The notes: generated by a model not told the origin, from the letters alone. A DNA stretch of 11,113 bases from Lysobacteraceae bacterium (GCA_004173415.1 SEHC01000029.1:1-11113); one strand, 5' to 3'; shown: positions 1 through 7,625, counted from the stretch's first letter. Translations and numbers: made by a program.

Positions 1-662
<662 letters not shown>

Positions 663-898
663 GTGCGTTTTCCTTCGGCTGAATTCTTGCGGAAATTTCC
701 GGTTCGTCATTCCCGCGAAGGCGGGAACCCAGGGACTTGCTTTTGATCTTCAGAGCGGGAGTGAAAAAACCTTGCCAATTCTTCGCCTGCTTGCCGCGTC
801 CCAAGGGGCTTGTGAGTCGACGTTGGAGGAAGCGCAGGATCGACGGCAATGCGTACCTGATTCGTTCCGCAGCGATGGAAATCACATGCGCGGGTGAG
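663..898. other. Intergenic spacer within the MacA/MacB-like operon
   Basis: This 236-bp gap separates two co-oriented genes that are usually adjacent. It holds a dispersed palindromic repeat (near 705-731), a perfect 12-bp palindrome CGGAAATTTCCG (690-701) and the Shine-Dalgarno of the ATPase gene. I see no credible ORF, tRNA or T-tailed terminator in it. The composition is more AT-rich than the flanking genes. The palindrome lies about 28 bp upstream of the ATPase ATG, so it could be an operator or part of a processing site; this is inference only. Confidence 0.6.
705..731. repeat. GTCATTCCCGCG-type dispersed palindromic repeat
   Basis: A perfect 7-bp inverted repeat, TTCCCGC (710-716) and GCGGGAA (721-727), encloses the tetraloop GAAG and sits in the context CGTCAT...CCCAGG. 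Short palindromes of this wording are scattered in many copies through intergenic regions of xanthomonads and several other proteobacteria, where they behave like REP elements. Only one copy is in this window, so the repeat status rests on recognition, not on counting. It lies between two genes of one likely operon and, in RNA, would form a strong hairpin without a following U-run. Confidence 0.6.
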
Positions 899-2149
899 CT
901 ACTCGGCCGCTTCCTCTGCCATCTTCACCTTCGATCCCTCCTTCATTTCCGCCGGCGGGTCCAGGACCACCGATTCACCGGCGGAAAGGCCCTGCAGCAC
1001 CTGGCGGTCGTCGCCCATCTCCCGGCCCAGGCGCAGTTCGCGCTGCTCGACCTTGTCCTCCGCGGTCACCACGAAGGCGTAGTCCTTGCCATCGCGGTTG
1101 CTGATCGCCGCGACCGGTGCGCGAACGCCCTGGTCCTGCTGCGGCGCGCCAGCGGGCTTGGCCGCCTCCAGGAAGCTGACCTTGACCCCCATGTCCGGGA
1201 CGATGCGCGGATCCTTCACGTCCAGGGCCACGCGCACCTTGACCGTGGCCTTGCTGCGGTCGGCGGTGGGGATGATGGCGATGACTTCGCCCGGGATCTT
1301 CCATTCCTGGTAGGCGTTGAGGGTCGCCTCGATCGGCATCTTCGGCTGCACCCGGCCGATGAACTGTTCGCCCACCTCGACTTCCACTTCCAGCGAATCC
1401 ATGTCCACGATGGTGCCGATGCCGGTGCGGGTGAAGCCGCCGCCGGCCGACAGCGGCGAGATGATCTCGCCCGGCTGCGCGGCCTTGGCGATCACCACCC
1501 CGGCGAACGGGGCGCGGACCACGGTGTTGTCGACGCCGTTGCCGGCGATGTCCAGTTGCCGGCTGGCCACCCCGGCATTGCGTTGCGCGGTCACCAGTTG
1601 CGCGCGCAGCGAGTCACGCTGGGCCACGGCCTGGTCGTACTGAGCCCTGGAAACCAGCTGCTGGCCGACCAGCCGCGAAAGCCGCGCCGCATTGGCTTCG
1701 GCTTCGCGCAACTGCGCCTGCACGCTGTTGGCCTGGCTCTGCGCCGCGCCCAGCTGCGCGCTGGCCAGGCTGCGGCTGGCGTCGGCATCGATCGGGTCCA
1801 GGGTGGCCATCACCTGTCCTTCTTCCACGCGCTGGCCTTCCTCGATCATCACCTCCTTGACCTTGCCGGTGATCTTGGCCGAGACCGTGGCCATGCGCCG
1901 CGCCACCACGTAGCCGCTGGCGTCCAGCACCGACGCCGACGCGGCGCCGGTGCCGATGGCCGCAGTGGGCGCGGTCCGCACTTCCAGGGCCCGCTCGCGG
2001 CCGAACAGTGCCCAGCCGGCCGCTGCCAGCAGCAGCAACAGCAGGGCGGCGGCCAGCGCGATCCACAGCGTGCGCCGCGACCGGGGCGGCGGTGGCGGCG
2101 CCTTGCGGTCGATGCGGAGTTCCTTGAGCAGGTCTGCAGATGTGTTCAT
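899..2149 (-). CDS. Efflux periplasmic adaptor (membrane-fusion protein, MacA/HlyD-like)
   Basis: This is the periplasmic adaptor subunit of a tripartite exporter, linking an inner-membrane ABC permease to an outer-membrane channel. The 416 residues show a short basic, proline-rich cytosolic N-terminus, one membrane anchor at about 28-49, the first lipoyl half at about 78-118 (GKVKEVMIEEGQRVEEGQ), an alanine/glutamine-rich coiled-coil hairpin at about 122-202, the second lipoyl half at about 208-232 (VRAPFAGVVI, QPGEII), a beta-barrel domain at about 245-330 and a C-terminal membrane-proximal domain. Length and order match the RND/MacA adaptor family. The ATG at 2149 has no clear Shine-Dalgarno, but no other ATG gives an intact anchor. 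It is the first gene of a minus-strand operon with the ATPase at 1-662, which makes it an ABC rather than an RND partner. It is divergent from the four-gene operon starting at 2401. Confidence 0.92.
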   Translation of the reverse strand: MNTSADLLKELRIDRKAPPPPPRSRRTLWIALAAALLLLLLAAAGWALFGRERALEVRTAPTAAIGTGAASASVLDASGYVVARRMATVSAKITGKVKEVMIEEGQRVEEGQVMATLDPIDADASRSLASAQLGAAQSQANSVQAQLREAEANAARLSRLVGQQLVSRAQYDQAVAQRDSLRAQLVTAQRNAGVASRQLDIAGNGVDNTVVRAPFAGVVIAKAAQPGEIISPLSAGGGFTRTGIGTIVDMDSLEVEVEVGEQFIGRVQPKMPIEATLNAYQEWKIPGEVIAIIPTADRSKATVKVRVALDVKDPRIVPDMGVKVSFLEAAKPAGAPQQDQGVRAPVAAISNRDGKDYAFVVTAEDKVEQRELRLGREMGDDRQVLQGLSAGESVVLDPPAEMKEGSKVKMAEEAAE

Positions 2150-2179
2150 TGGGTAACCGGACGTGGCAGGGCGGAGAGT

Positions 2180-2220
2180 GTGACCGGCAAGGTTAACCGA
2201 GCCCAGTTGCCGGAAGTCAC
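2180..2220. promoter_or_regulatory. Inverted repeat upstream of the membrane-fusion gene (candidate operator)
   Basis: CCGGCAA (2184-2190) pairs perfectly with TTGCCGG (2207-2213), and the loop contains the 8-bp palindrome GGTTAACC (2191-2198). The arms are flanked by GTGAC (2180-2184) and GTCAC (2216-2220), the same half-sites as the 14-bp palindrome at 2308-2321. It lies 31-71 bp upstream of the membrane-fusion protein start, where a promoter or operator is expected. No convincing -35/-10 pair could be assigned. Regulatory function is inferred from symmetry and place only. Confidence 0.4.
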
Positions 2221-2307
2221 TTTCCGTGGTCGCCGCCGTTGCCGACGGGTCGGCACGGCCGCAGTGGCGACGCGGGGCAGCTTGCGCCGCGGGACTGGCG
2301 ACGGCCA

Positions 2308-2330
2308 GTGACAGCTGTCACCCGATCGGG
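2308..2330. promoter_or_regulatory. Tandem palindromes upstream of the ABC/two-component operon (candidate operator)
   Basis: GTGACAGCTGTCAC (2308-2321) is a perfect 14-bp palindrome and CCCGATCGGG (2321-2330) is a perfect 10-bp palindrome sharing its last base. A third inverted repeat, ACTGGC/GCCAGT with a 4-nt loop (2294-2309), overlaps the left edge. The cluster sits 70-107 bp before the ATPase ATG at 2401. NarL/DesR-type regulators bind short inverted repeats, and the operon encodes such a regulator, so autoregulation is a reasonable inference. GTGACA at 2308-2313 could double as a weak -35, but no good -10 follows at normal spacing. Confidence 0.5.
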
Positions 2331-2400
2331 CTGATCGCCGGCACTGCAATGCGTCGCGCGCCGGGCAGAGCATGGCCGCACCCCACCAGGAGCCGGCAGC

Positions 2401-3303
2401 ATGTCCACTTCAGCACGCGTCCTTGCCCGCCTGCACGGCGCAAGCAAGCGTTACGGCAAGGTCCTCGCCCTCGATGAAATGGACCTGCAGTTGCAGGCAG
2501 GCCAGGTGCTGGCCTTGCTCGGCGCCAACGGCGCGGGCAAGAGCACGGCGGTCGCGGTGATGCTGGGCCTATGCAAGGCGGATGCCGGGCATGCCAGCCT
2601 GCTGGACCATCCGCCGCTGGCCATGGCGGCGCGCCGCCAGGCCGGGGTGATGCTGCAGTCCACCAGCCTGCCGGACACCTTGAGGGTCGGCGAGCTGCTG
2701 GCGATGACCCGCGGTTATTACCCGCAACCGCTGAGCGTGGCCGATTGCGTGGCGATGGCCGGGCTGGGCGGCCTGCTCGATCGTGCCTACGGCAAGTTGT
2801 CGGGTGGGCAGCAGCGCCGCGTGCAGTTCGCGATGGCGATCTGCGGGCGTCCGCGTGTCCTGTTCCTCGACGAACCCACCACCGGCCTGGACCTCGAAGC
2901 CCGGCAGCAGCTGTGGGCGGCGATCCGCGAACGCGCCGCGGCCGGTTGCGCGGTGCTGCTGACCACCCATTACCTGGAGGAAGCCGAGGCGCTGGCCGAC
3001 CACGTGGTCGTGATGCAGGCCGGCCGCAAGCTGGCCGAGGGCAGCGTCGCCAGCATCCGCGAGCGTGTGCTGCAACGGCGGATCCGCTGCAACACGCCGA
3101 TGGACGAGACCGGGATCGCCGACTGGCCAGGGGTGCGCCGCGTGCAGCGCGACGGCCCGTCGCTGGAGATCCAGGCCGAACCGGTCGAACCGGTGGTCGC
3201 GCGGCTGCTGGCCGAAGACCCGGCCCTCAGCGCGCTTGAAGTCCATCGCGCCGGCCTGGCCGACGCCTTCCTTGAAATCACCCGCGCCGCGGAGGCCGTA
3301 TGA
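2401..3303 (+). CDS. ABC transporter ATP-binding protein (CcmA/DrrA-like)
   Basis: This ATPase subunit of an ABC-2-type exporter has 300 residues: Walker A GANGAGKS at 41-48, Q-loop Q86 (MLQSTSLPDTL), signature LSGGQQRR at 133-140, Walker B VLFLDEPTTGLD at 153-164 with catalytic E158, and switch H190 (TTHYLEEAEALAD). The last 80 or so residues form a C-terminal extension typical of the DrrA/CcmA multidrug-type ATPases. The start is well set: AGGAG at 2388-2392 lies 8 nt before the ATG. Its stop overlaps the start of the permease gene (ATGA at 3300-3303), so translation is probably coupled. It is the first gene of an operon with a permease, a DesK-like kinase and a DesR-like regulator. The substrate is not evident; such sets export drugs, peptides or lipids, or relieve membrane stress. 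Confidence 0.95.
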   Translation: MSTSARVLARLHGASKRYGKVLALDEMDLQLQAGQVLALLGANGAGKSTAVAVMLGLCKADAGHASLLDHPPLAMAARRQAGVMLQSTSLPDTLRVGELLAMTRGYYPQPLSVADCVAMAGLGGLLDRAYGKLSGGQQRRVQFAMAICGRPRVLFLDEPTTGLDLEARQQLWAAIRERAAAGCAVLLTTHYLEEAEALADHVVVMQAGRKLAEGSVASIRERVLQRRIRCNTPMDETGIADWPGVRRVQRDGPSLEIQAEPVEPVVARLLAEDPALSALEVHRAGLADAFLEITRAAEAV

Positions 3304-4067
3304 ACGCCCGCATCGAGACCGCTTTCAACCGCCGCCACACGCTGGCGTTGTACCTGCGCGAGGCGAAGTACGAATTCCTGCGGGTGCTGCGCACGCCGGC
3401 CTTCAGCGTGCCGACGCTGGTGTTCGCGCCGATGTTCTACCTGCTGTTCGGGGTCCTGCTCAATCGCGGCAACGCCGGCGCGGCCAGCTACCTGATGGCG
3501 ACCTACAGCGTGTTCGGGGTCATCGGCCCGGGCCTGTTCGGTTTCGGCGTGGGCCTGGCGATGGACCGCGAACGCGGCCTGCTCACGCTCAAGCGCGTGC
3601 AGCCGGTGCCGGCGCTGGCGCCATTGCTGGCCAGGATGGGCATGGCGATGCTGTTCGCGGCCTGCATCGGGGTGATCCTGCTGGCCCTGGGCATGACCCT
3701 GGGTGGCGTGCGCATGGGTCCGGCGCAGTCGGCCTTGCTGCTGTGCGTGGACATCCTCGGGGTGATGCCGTTCTGCGCCCTGGGCCTGCTGATCGGCACC
3801 GTGTCCAGTGGCAGCGGCGCGCCGGCGGTGGTCAACCTGATCTACATGCCGATGGCCCTGCTGTCCGGCCTGTGGCTGCCGTTGAAGATGCTGCCGGCCG
3901 TGATCGGGCAGCTGGCGCCGCTGTGGCCGGCCTGGCACCTGGGCCAGCTGGCACTGAAGCTCGTGGACCAGGACGACGGCCGGCCGGCGTGGATGCACGT
4001 GGCGGTGCTGCTGGGCTTCACGGCGCTATGCTTGTGGCTGGCGCAGCGGCGCCTGCAGCGCGCCTGA
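3300..4067 (+). CDS. ABC-2 type transporter permease
   Basis: This is the membrane subunit pairing with the ATPase encoded just before it. The 255 residues give about six hydrophobic segments (about 37-55, 66-86, 110-133, 143-168, 175-198 and 231-248). Family signs are the cytosolic stretch MDRERGLLTLKRVQPVP (88-104) after the second segment and the segment NLIYMPMALLSGLWLPLKMLP (179-199), the ABC-2 membrane motif with SG before a proline-bearing loop. It starts with ATG inside the ATGA overlap and ends 12 bp before the kinase start. A homodimer with two copies of the ATPase is expected for the family. No substrate can be read from it. Confidence 0.93.
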   Translation: MNARIETAFNRRHTLALYLREAKYEFLRVLRTPAFSVPTLVFAPMFYLLFGVLLNRGNAGAASYLMATYSVFGVIGPGLFGFGVGLAMDRERGLLTLKRVQPVPALAPLLARMGMAMLFAACIGVILLALGMTLGGVRMGPAQSALLLCVDILGVMPFCALGLLIGTVSSGSGAPAVVNLIYMPMALLSGLWLPLKMLPAVIGQLAPLWPAWHLGQLALKLVDQDDGRPAWMHVAVLLGFTALCLWLAQRRLQRA

Positions 4068-4079
4068 GGAAGCAAAGCC

Positions 4080-5201
4080 GTGAGCCTCGCCTTGTTCCGC
4101 ACCCATCCCGATTCGCTGGTCTGCCACCAGCGCGCCCATGCCGATGCGAGCATGCGCTGGTTCCCGTGGATCAACCTGGTGTGGTCGGTGTGGCTGTTCA
4201 TGACCCCGTTCTATACCGGCGGCCGCTACGCCGGCTGGCTCTGGCCCACGCTGGGCAGCTACGCGGTATTCCTGCTGCTGTTCCAGCGCTTCCATTACGG
4301 CAGGCAGCGGCTGGCGGTTGCCCTGGCCATCGCCGCGCTCGGCTTCGCCCTGTTGCCGTGGAATCCCGGTTCGCAGAGCTACATCATCTACGCCTGCGCC
4401 TTCTTCCCGTTCTGCATGGGCACGCGCGCGTCGTTGCTCTCGATCGGCGCGCTGGTGGCGGCGTTCGCGCTGGCCTGGCATGCGTCGGACATCCCCATGG
4501 TCTACATGGTCAGCGCGGTGATCGCCGGCGGCGCGGTCGGGCTTTTCAACATCGGCATGCGCCAGAAGATGCGCACCGACGCGCAACTGCGGCTGAGCCA
4601 CGAGGAAGTCCGGCGCCTGGCCGCGCTGGCCGAACGCGAGCGAATCGGCCGCGACCTGCACGACCTGCTCGGCCACACCCTGTCGCTGGTAGCGTTGAAA
4701 TCGGAACTGGCCTCGCGCCTGGTCGGCCACGACCCGTCGGCAGCGCGCAAGGAGATGGAGGACGTCAGCGGCGTCGCCCGCGAGGCGCTGGCGCAGGTGC
4801 GGCGCGCGGTCAGCGGCATGCGCGCCACCGGGCTGGCCGCCGAACTGGCCTCGGCCCGGCTGCTGCTGGAATCGGACGGCGTCCGCTTCCGCTACGAACT
4901 GGAGGAGGTGGCGCTCTCGCCGGAGCAGGAAACGGTGCTCGCCCTGGCCGTGCGCGAAGCGGTGACCAACATCCAGCGCCACGCGCGCGCCGCCGATGCC
5001 AGCGTGTCGCTGCGCAACCTGGACCGCAAGGTCAGCCTGCAGATCGAGGACGACGGCCGCGGCGGCGCGATCGTGCCGGGCAACGGCCTGTGCGGCATGC
5101 GCGAACGCATCGAGTCTCTGGGCGGGCTGCTGCGCGTGGACGCGGTTGCGGGACAGGGCACGCGCGTGGAAGTGACCTTGCCCTTGCCGGCCGGGGAATG
5201 A
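4080..5201 (+). CDS. DesK-like sensor histidine kinase
   Basis: This integral-membrane two-component kinase of the HisKA_3 (NarX/DesK) class has 373 residues. Five or six hydrophobic segments fill about 28-160, with no periplasmic sensor domain of any size. A linker helix is followed by the dimerisation/phosphoacceptor box ERERIGRDLHDLLGHTLSL at about 186-204, with H194 as the predicted phosphorylated histidine. The ATPase domain has an N-box at 292-303 (REAVTNIQRHAR, N297), G1 DDGRGG (324-329) and G2 GNGLCGMRERI (334-344). The H-box wording, including VALKSELA, is close to Bacillus DesK, which senses membrane order through its transmembrane bundle. The GTG start at 4080 has GAGGAA at 4066-4071, overlapping the permease stop. 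I infer sensing of membrane state or of the transporter itself; the ligand is unknown. Confidence 0.93.
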   Translation: MSLALFRTHPDSLVCHQRAHADASMRWFPWINLVWSVWLFMTPFYTGGRYAGWLWPTLGSYAVFLLLFQRFHYGRQRLAVALAIAALGFALLPWNPGSQSYIIYACAFFPFCMGTRASLLSIGALVAAFALAWHASDIPMVYMVSAVIAGGAVGLFNIGMRQKMRTDAQLRLSHEEVRRLAALAERERIGRDLHDLLGHTLSLVALKSELASRLVGHDPSAARKEMEDVSGVAREALAQVRRAVSGMRATGLAAELASARLLLESDGVRFRYELEEVALSPEQETVLALAVREAVTNIQRHARAADASVSLRNLDRKVSLQIEDDGRGGAIVPGNGLCGMRERIESLGGLLRVDAVAGQGTRVEVTLPLPAGE

Positions 5202-5228
5202 GCCGGGCAGGGCATGCGCCGGCGGATT

Positions 5229-5270
5229 TGCTATTTTCCGGGCATGGAATTCCCACTGGCGCAGCCGTGA
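5229..5270 (+). promoter_or_regulatory. Extended -10 element and 8-codon mini-ORF before the response regulator gene
   Basis: In the 65-bp gap between kinase and regulator genes, TGCTATTTT (5229-5237) has the form of an extended -10 box (TGN then TATTTT). Six bases later an ATG (5244) opens an 8-codon frame (MEFPLAQP) that ends in TGA at 5268-5270, overlapping the GTG start of the regulator at 5267-5269. A transcript starting about 7 nt after the -10 box would begin at or next to the ATG, so it could be leaderless, with the regulator translated by termination-reinitiation. There is no good -35, and the mini-ORF could be chance. Confidence 0.35.
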
Positions 5271-5869
5271 TCCGCATCCTCCTGGCCGAAGACCAGGCCA
5301 TGGTCCGTGGCGCGCTGTCGGCGCTGCTGGGCATGGAAGGCGACTTCGAAGTGGTCGGCGCCAGCGCCGACGGGGAAGCGGCCTGGCGCGACCTGCAGCG
5401 GCTGAAGCCCGACGTGCTGGTGACCGACATAGAGATGCCCGGGCTCAGCGGCCTGGAACTGGCCCAGCGCATCCAGCGCCACGCCTTGCCGGTCAAGGTG
5501 GTCATCGTCACCACCTTCGCCCGCCCCGGCTTCCTGCGCCGGGCCCTGGACGCCGGCGTGCTTGGCTACCTGCTGAAGGAATCGCCGGCCGACCACCTGG
5601 CCCAGGCCGTGCGCAAGGTCCATGGCGGCGCGCGCGCGATCGATGCCGACCTGGCGCTGGAAGCCTGGTCCGAAGCCGACCCGCTCAACGACCGCGAACG
5701 CCAGGTGCTGCGGCTCGCCGGCGAGGGCGTCGCGGCGGCGGCGATCGCCGCGCAACTCAACCTGTCGCACGGCACGGTGCGCAATTACCTGTCCGAGGCG
5801 ATCGGCAAGCTGGGCGTGGCCAACCGCATCGAGGCGTATCGGCTGGCCCGGCAGAAGGGCTGGCTGTAG
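5267..5869 (+). CDS. DesR-like response regulator, NarL/LuxR family
   Basis: This is the cognate DNA-binding partner of the kinase encoded immediately upstream. With the GTG at 5267 it has 200 residues: a receiver domain (1 to about 120) with acidic pair E8-D9, phospho-acceptor D54 (VTDIEMPG), T82 and K104 (YLLKES), then a LuxR-type helix-turn-helix at about 136-198 (LNDRERQVLRLAGEG, SHGTVRNYLSEAIGKLGVANRIEA). I prefer GTG 5267 because the receiver fold begins directly there (IRILLAED). An ATG at 5198, overlapping the kinase stop as ATGA, would add 23 residues with no domain match but would give normal coupling, so it is a real alternative. The GTG lacks a good Shine-Dalgarno; a mini-ORF overlaps it. 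Its probable targets are the palindromes ahead of this operon. Confidence 0.9.
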   Translation: MIRILLAEDQAMVRGALSALLGMEGDFEVVGASADGEAAWRDLQRLKPDVLVTDIEMPGLSGLELAQRIQRHALPVKVVIVTTFARPGFLRRALDAGVLGYLLKESPADHLAQAVRKVHGGARAIDADLALEAWSEADPLNDRERQVLRLAGEGVAAAAIAAQLNLSHGTVRNYLSEAIGKLGVANRIEAYRLARQKGWL

Positions 5870-5875
5870 CGCTAC
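5866..5875. other. 10-bp palindrome spanning two convergent stop codons
   Basis: GTAGCGCTAC is a perfect palindrome. It contains the TAG stop of the response regulator (5867-5869) and the TAG stop of the cytochrome b561 gene on the other strand (5872-5874), leaving 2 bp between the genes. There is no room for separate terminators, so transcripts of both operons must overlap at their 3' ends. Confidence 0.6.
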
Positions 5876-6423
5876 GGCTGTTCGCGCGCCGGCCCGCGCG
5901 CCATGCTCGAGAACACGCCGTCGCGCCGCACCCAGGCGTGGTACAGCGCCGCTGACAGGTGCATCAGCACGGTGGCGAACAAGGCGTATGCCAGCAATCC
6001 GTGTGCAAGCCGCAACAGCGCAAACAACTCCGGTGAATGCGGGGCAATGGCGGGCAGGTGCACGCCGCCTAACATGACCACCGGATAGCCGCCGGCCGAC
6101 ACCATCGCCCAGCCGATCAGCGGCATGGCCAGCATCAGCGCATACAGCAGCCAATGCGAGGCCACCGCGGCAAACTTCTGGATCGCGGGCAGGTCGCCCG
6201 GCAGTGGCGGCGGCGGGTGGCGCAACCGGTTGCCCAGCCGCAGCAGTGCCAGCAACAGGATGGCGATGCCGAGCGGCCGGTGCAGGTCGATCAGCACCGG
6301 CCGCAAGGTCAATGAAGTCACCATGGTCACGCCGATGAACAGCATCGCCAGGATCAGCACGGCCATGCTCCAGTGCAGCGCGCGTGCCAGCAGGTTGAAG
6401 TGCGACGACGAACGGCGACTCAT
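5872..6423 (-). CDS. Cytochrome b561 (CybB-like)
   Basis: This is a four-helix, dihaem b-type cytochrome of the inner membrane that passes electrons between quinol and a partner. The 183 residues give four hydrophobic helices at about 16-36, 46-64, 88-109 and 136-158. Candidate haem-ligand histidines are H17 (ALHW), H48 (DLHRPLG), H141 (LAHGLLAY) and H155 (LMHLSAALYH), the layout of E. coli CybB. The ATG at 6423 overlaps the catalase-family stop by ATGA (6420-6423), so the two are probably translated together. The pairing suggests, as inference, that b561 supplies electrons to the membrane-anchored haem peroxidase encoded before it. It converges on the response regulator gene with only 2 bp between stops. 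Confidence 0.93.
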   Translation of the reverse strand: MSRRSSSHFNLLARALHWSMAVLILAMLFIGVTMVTSLTLRPVLIDLHRPLGIAILLLALLRLGNRLRHPPPPLPGDLPAIQKFAAVASHWLLYALMLAMPLIGWAMVSAGGYPVVMLGGVHLPAIAPHSPELFALLRLAHGLLAYALFATVLMHLSAALYHAWVRRDGVFSSMARGPAREQP

Positions 6424-7529
6424 GGGTTTGCTCCGTGGCCGGTGGCATCGATGGCCTTGCCGCTGGCGACCTCGCGCTCGCGCCGCTCGAAGGATTGCGC
6501 ATAGACCGCCGAACGCGCGGCCAGGATCGGATCATCCGAGCCGGCGATGCCGGTCGGCAGGATCAAGGGGTCGAAATTGACATCGCGGCAAGCCCCCAGC
6601 GCTTGCGGCTGCGCGCGCTCCAGGGTCAGGGTGCCGACGGTGAGTTGGCGGCGTGTATCCGGCCAGGCCTGCGAGGGATCGTCGAGCGCATCGCCGGTTT
6701 CCGGCAGGCTCACCTGCAGGTCCCAGCGCACCGGCCCGGCGGCCAGGCGGCGGTTGAACTCGTCGGCCAGGTAGTCCACAGATGCCGCCTGGCGCTGGGC
6801 CTTGTCCATTTCCTTGAAGGGAGCTCGCGGCCGCATCGACCAGCGCACCGCCTGGGTGTCGCCATCGGCGTTGGTGAAGCGGAAGGTGTGGATGCCGTTG
6901 TAGGCCGTGTTGGCCCAGCTGTCCGACCATGGGGCCGACTTCGCCCAGGCCTGGAAGCGGCGCGCCTGCGGGTACTTTTCCAAGAACGCAGCCATTCTGG
7001 CCGGATCGGGTTTGCCGGTGGCCGGGTCCGGAATCTGCGCGCGGGTCTGCTCCAGGAACGCCGCGGCCGAAGGCACGGCGAAGAACGGGAAGCTGTTCAT
7101 CGCCATCCGCCATTGCTGGCCATCGTCGCTGCGTAGTTGCAAAGCCATGCTGCGCACGCGCGCCGCGGCATCGGCGCCATGGGGATCGCCGCCACCGATC
7201 GACATCCGTCCCAGCACCGGCACCGCGGTCTGCGAGAACACGCGCGCGCTCGACAGCGCCGCCCCTTCGGCCGTGCCCTGGAACGTACCAGTGACACAGA
7301 TGCCCTTGCTGTGCGCGCGGCGGAAGCCCGGATGGTTGGCGCCGGTGGCCTCGATGGTCTCGATGAATTCCTGCGAGGTCAGGCGCTGGCTGCTCCCGAT
7401 CCAGCCACCGGCCCAGGCAAAGGCAGCGGCCATCAGCAGCACGATCGCGCCGATCCCGGCCAAAGGCAGCCAGTGGCGCCGGAGCAACGCCAGCAGGGGT
7501 GAAGCAGGGGGATGTGGGTCGGGGTTCAT
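6420..7529 (-). CDS. Catalase-family haem peroxidase, SrpA type, membrane-anchored
   Basis: This mini-catalase family protein is likely to remove peroxides at the periplasmic face. The 369 residues begin with a short cytosolic stretch and one hydrophobic segment at about 21-43 (signal anchor or signal peptide). The catalase core follows: distal H73 (RRAHSKGICVTG), distal N145 in MAMNSFPFF, the catalase-like stretch NGIHTFRFTNADG (211-223), and near the C-terminus DPLILPTGIAGSDDPIL (320-336) leading to RSAVYAQSFERR, where Y343 aligns with the proximal haem tyrosine of catalases. It is shorter than true catalases (about 480-750 residues), as is usual for SrpA-type peroxidases. ATG 7529 is chosen because GGA lies about 9 nt upstream; ATG 7535 would leave no room for a ribosome site. 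It has an ECF-type promoter upstream and is coupled to the cytochrome b561 gene. Confidence 0.92.
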   Translation of the reverse strand: MNPDPHPPASPLLALLRRHWLPLAGIGAIVLLMAAAFAWAGGWIGSSQRLTSQEFIETIEATGANHPGFRRAHSKGICVTGTFQGTAEGAALSSARVFSQTAVPVLGRMSIGGGDPHGADAAARVRSMALQLRSDDGQQWRMAMNSFPFFAVPSAAAFLEQTRAQIPDPATGKPDPARMAAFLEKYPQARRFQAWAKSAPWSDSWANTAYNGIHTFRFTNADGDTQAVRWSMRPRAPFKEMDKAQRQAASVDYLADEFNRRLAAGPVRWDLQVSLPETGDALDDPSQAWPDTRRQLTVGTLTLERAQPQALGACRDVNFDPLILPTGIAGSDDPILAARSAVYAQSFERREREVASGKAIDATGHGANP

Positions 7530-7558
7530 CGGCATTTCCAGGTTGCGTGGACAGGTAG

Positions 7559-7583
7559 GACGCCTGGGCGCGGTGCTTATTCC
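7559..7583 (-). promoter_or_regulatory. ECF-sigma-type promoter of the catalase/cytochrome b561 operon
   Basis: On the minus strand GGAATAA (7583-7577) is followed after 14 nt by CGTC (7562-7559), a -35/-10 pair with the spacing typical of ECF sigma factors. Transcription would begin near 7552, about 22 nt before the ATG at 7529. The same two words at the same spacing face the other way before the sigma gene, which makes chance unlikely. Confidence 0.72.
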
Positions 7584-7625
7584 AGCGGCGGCCGGAAATT
7601 CTTCCGCATCGTTCAAGCACGCACG

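Noticed and set aside
710..727. Palindromic repeat as a rho-independent terminator of the membrane-fusion gene
   Set aside because: No T-run follows the hairpin on the minus strand, and the next gene of the operon lies just beyond it.
737..2311. A 524-codon plus-strand frame antisense to the membrane-fusion gene
   Set aside because: High GC keeps antisense frames open. The product is His/Arg/Gly-rich with no domain, while the minus strand encodes a complete adaptor protein.
3065..5869. A single plus-strand open frame of 934 codons
   Set aside because: Only its last 200 or so codons are real (the response regulator). The rest is an alternate frame of the ATPase, permease and kinase genes, rich in Arg, Ala, Gly and Pro and without domain sequence.
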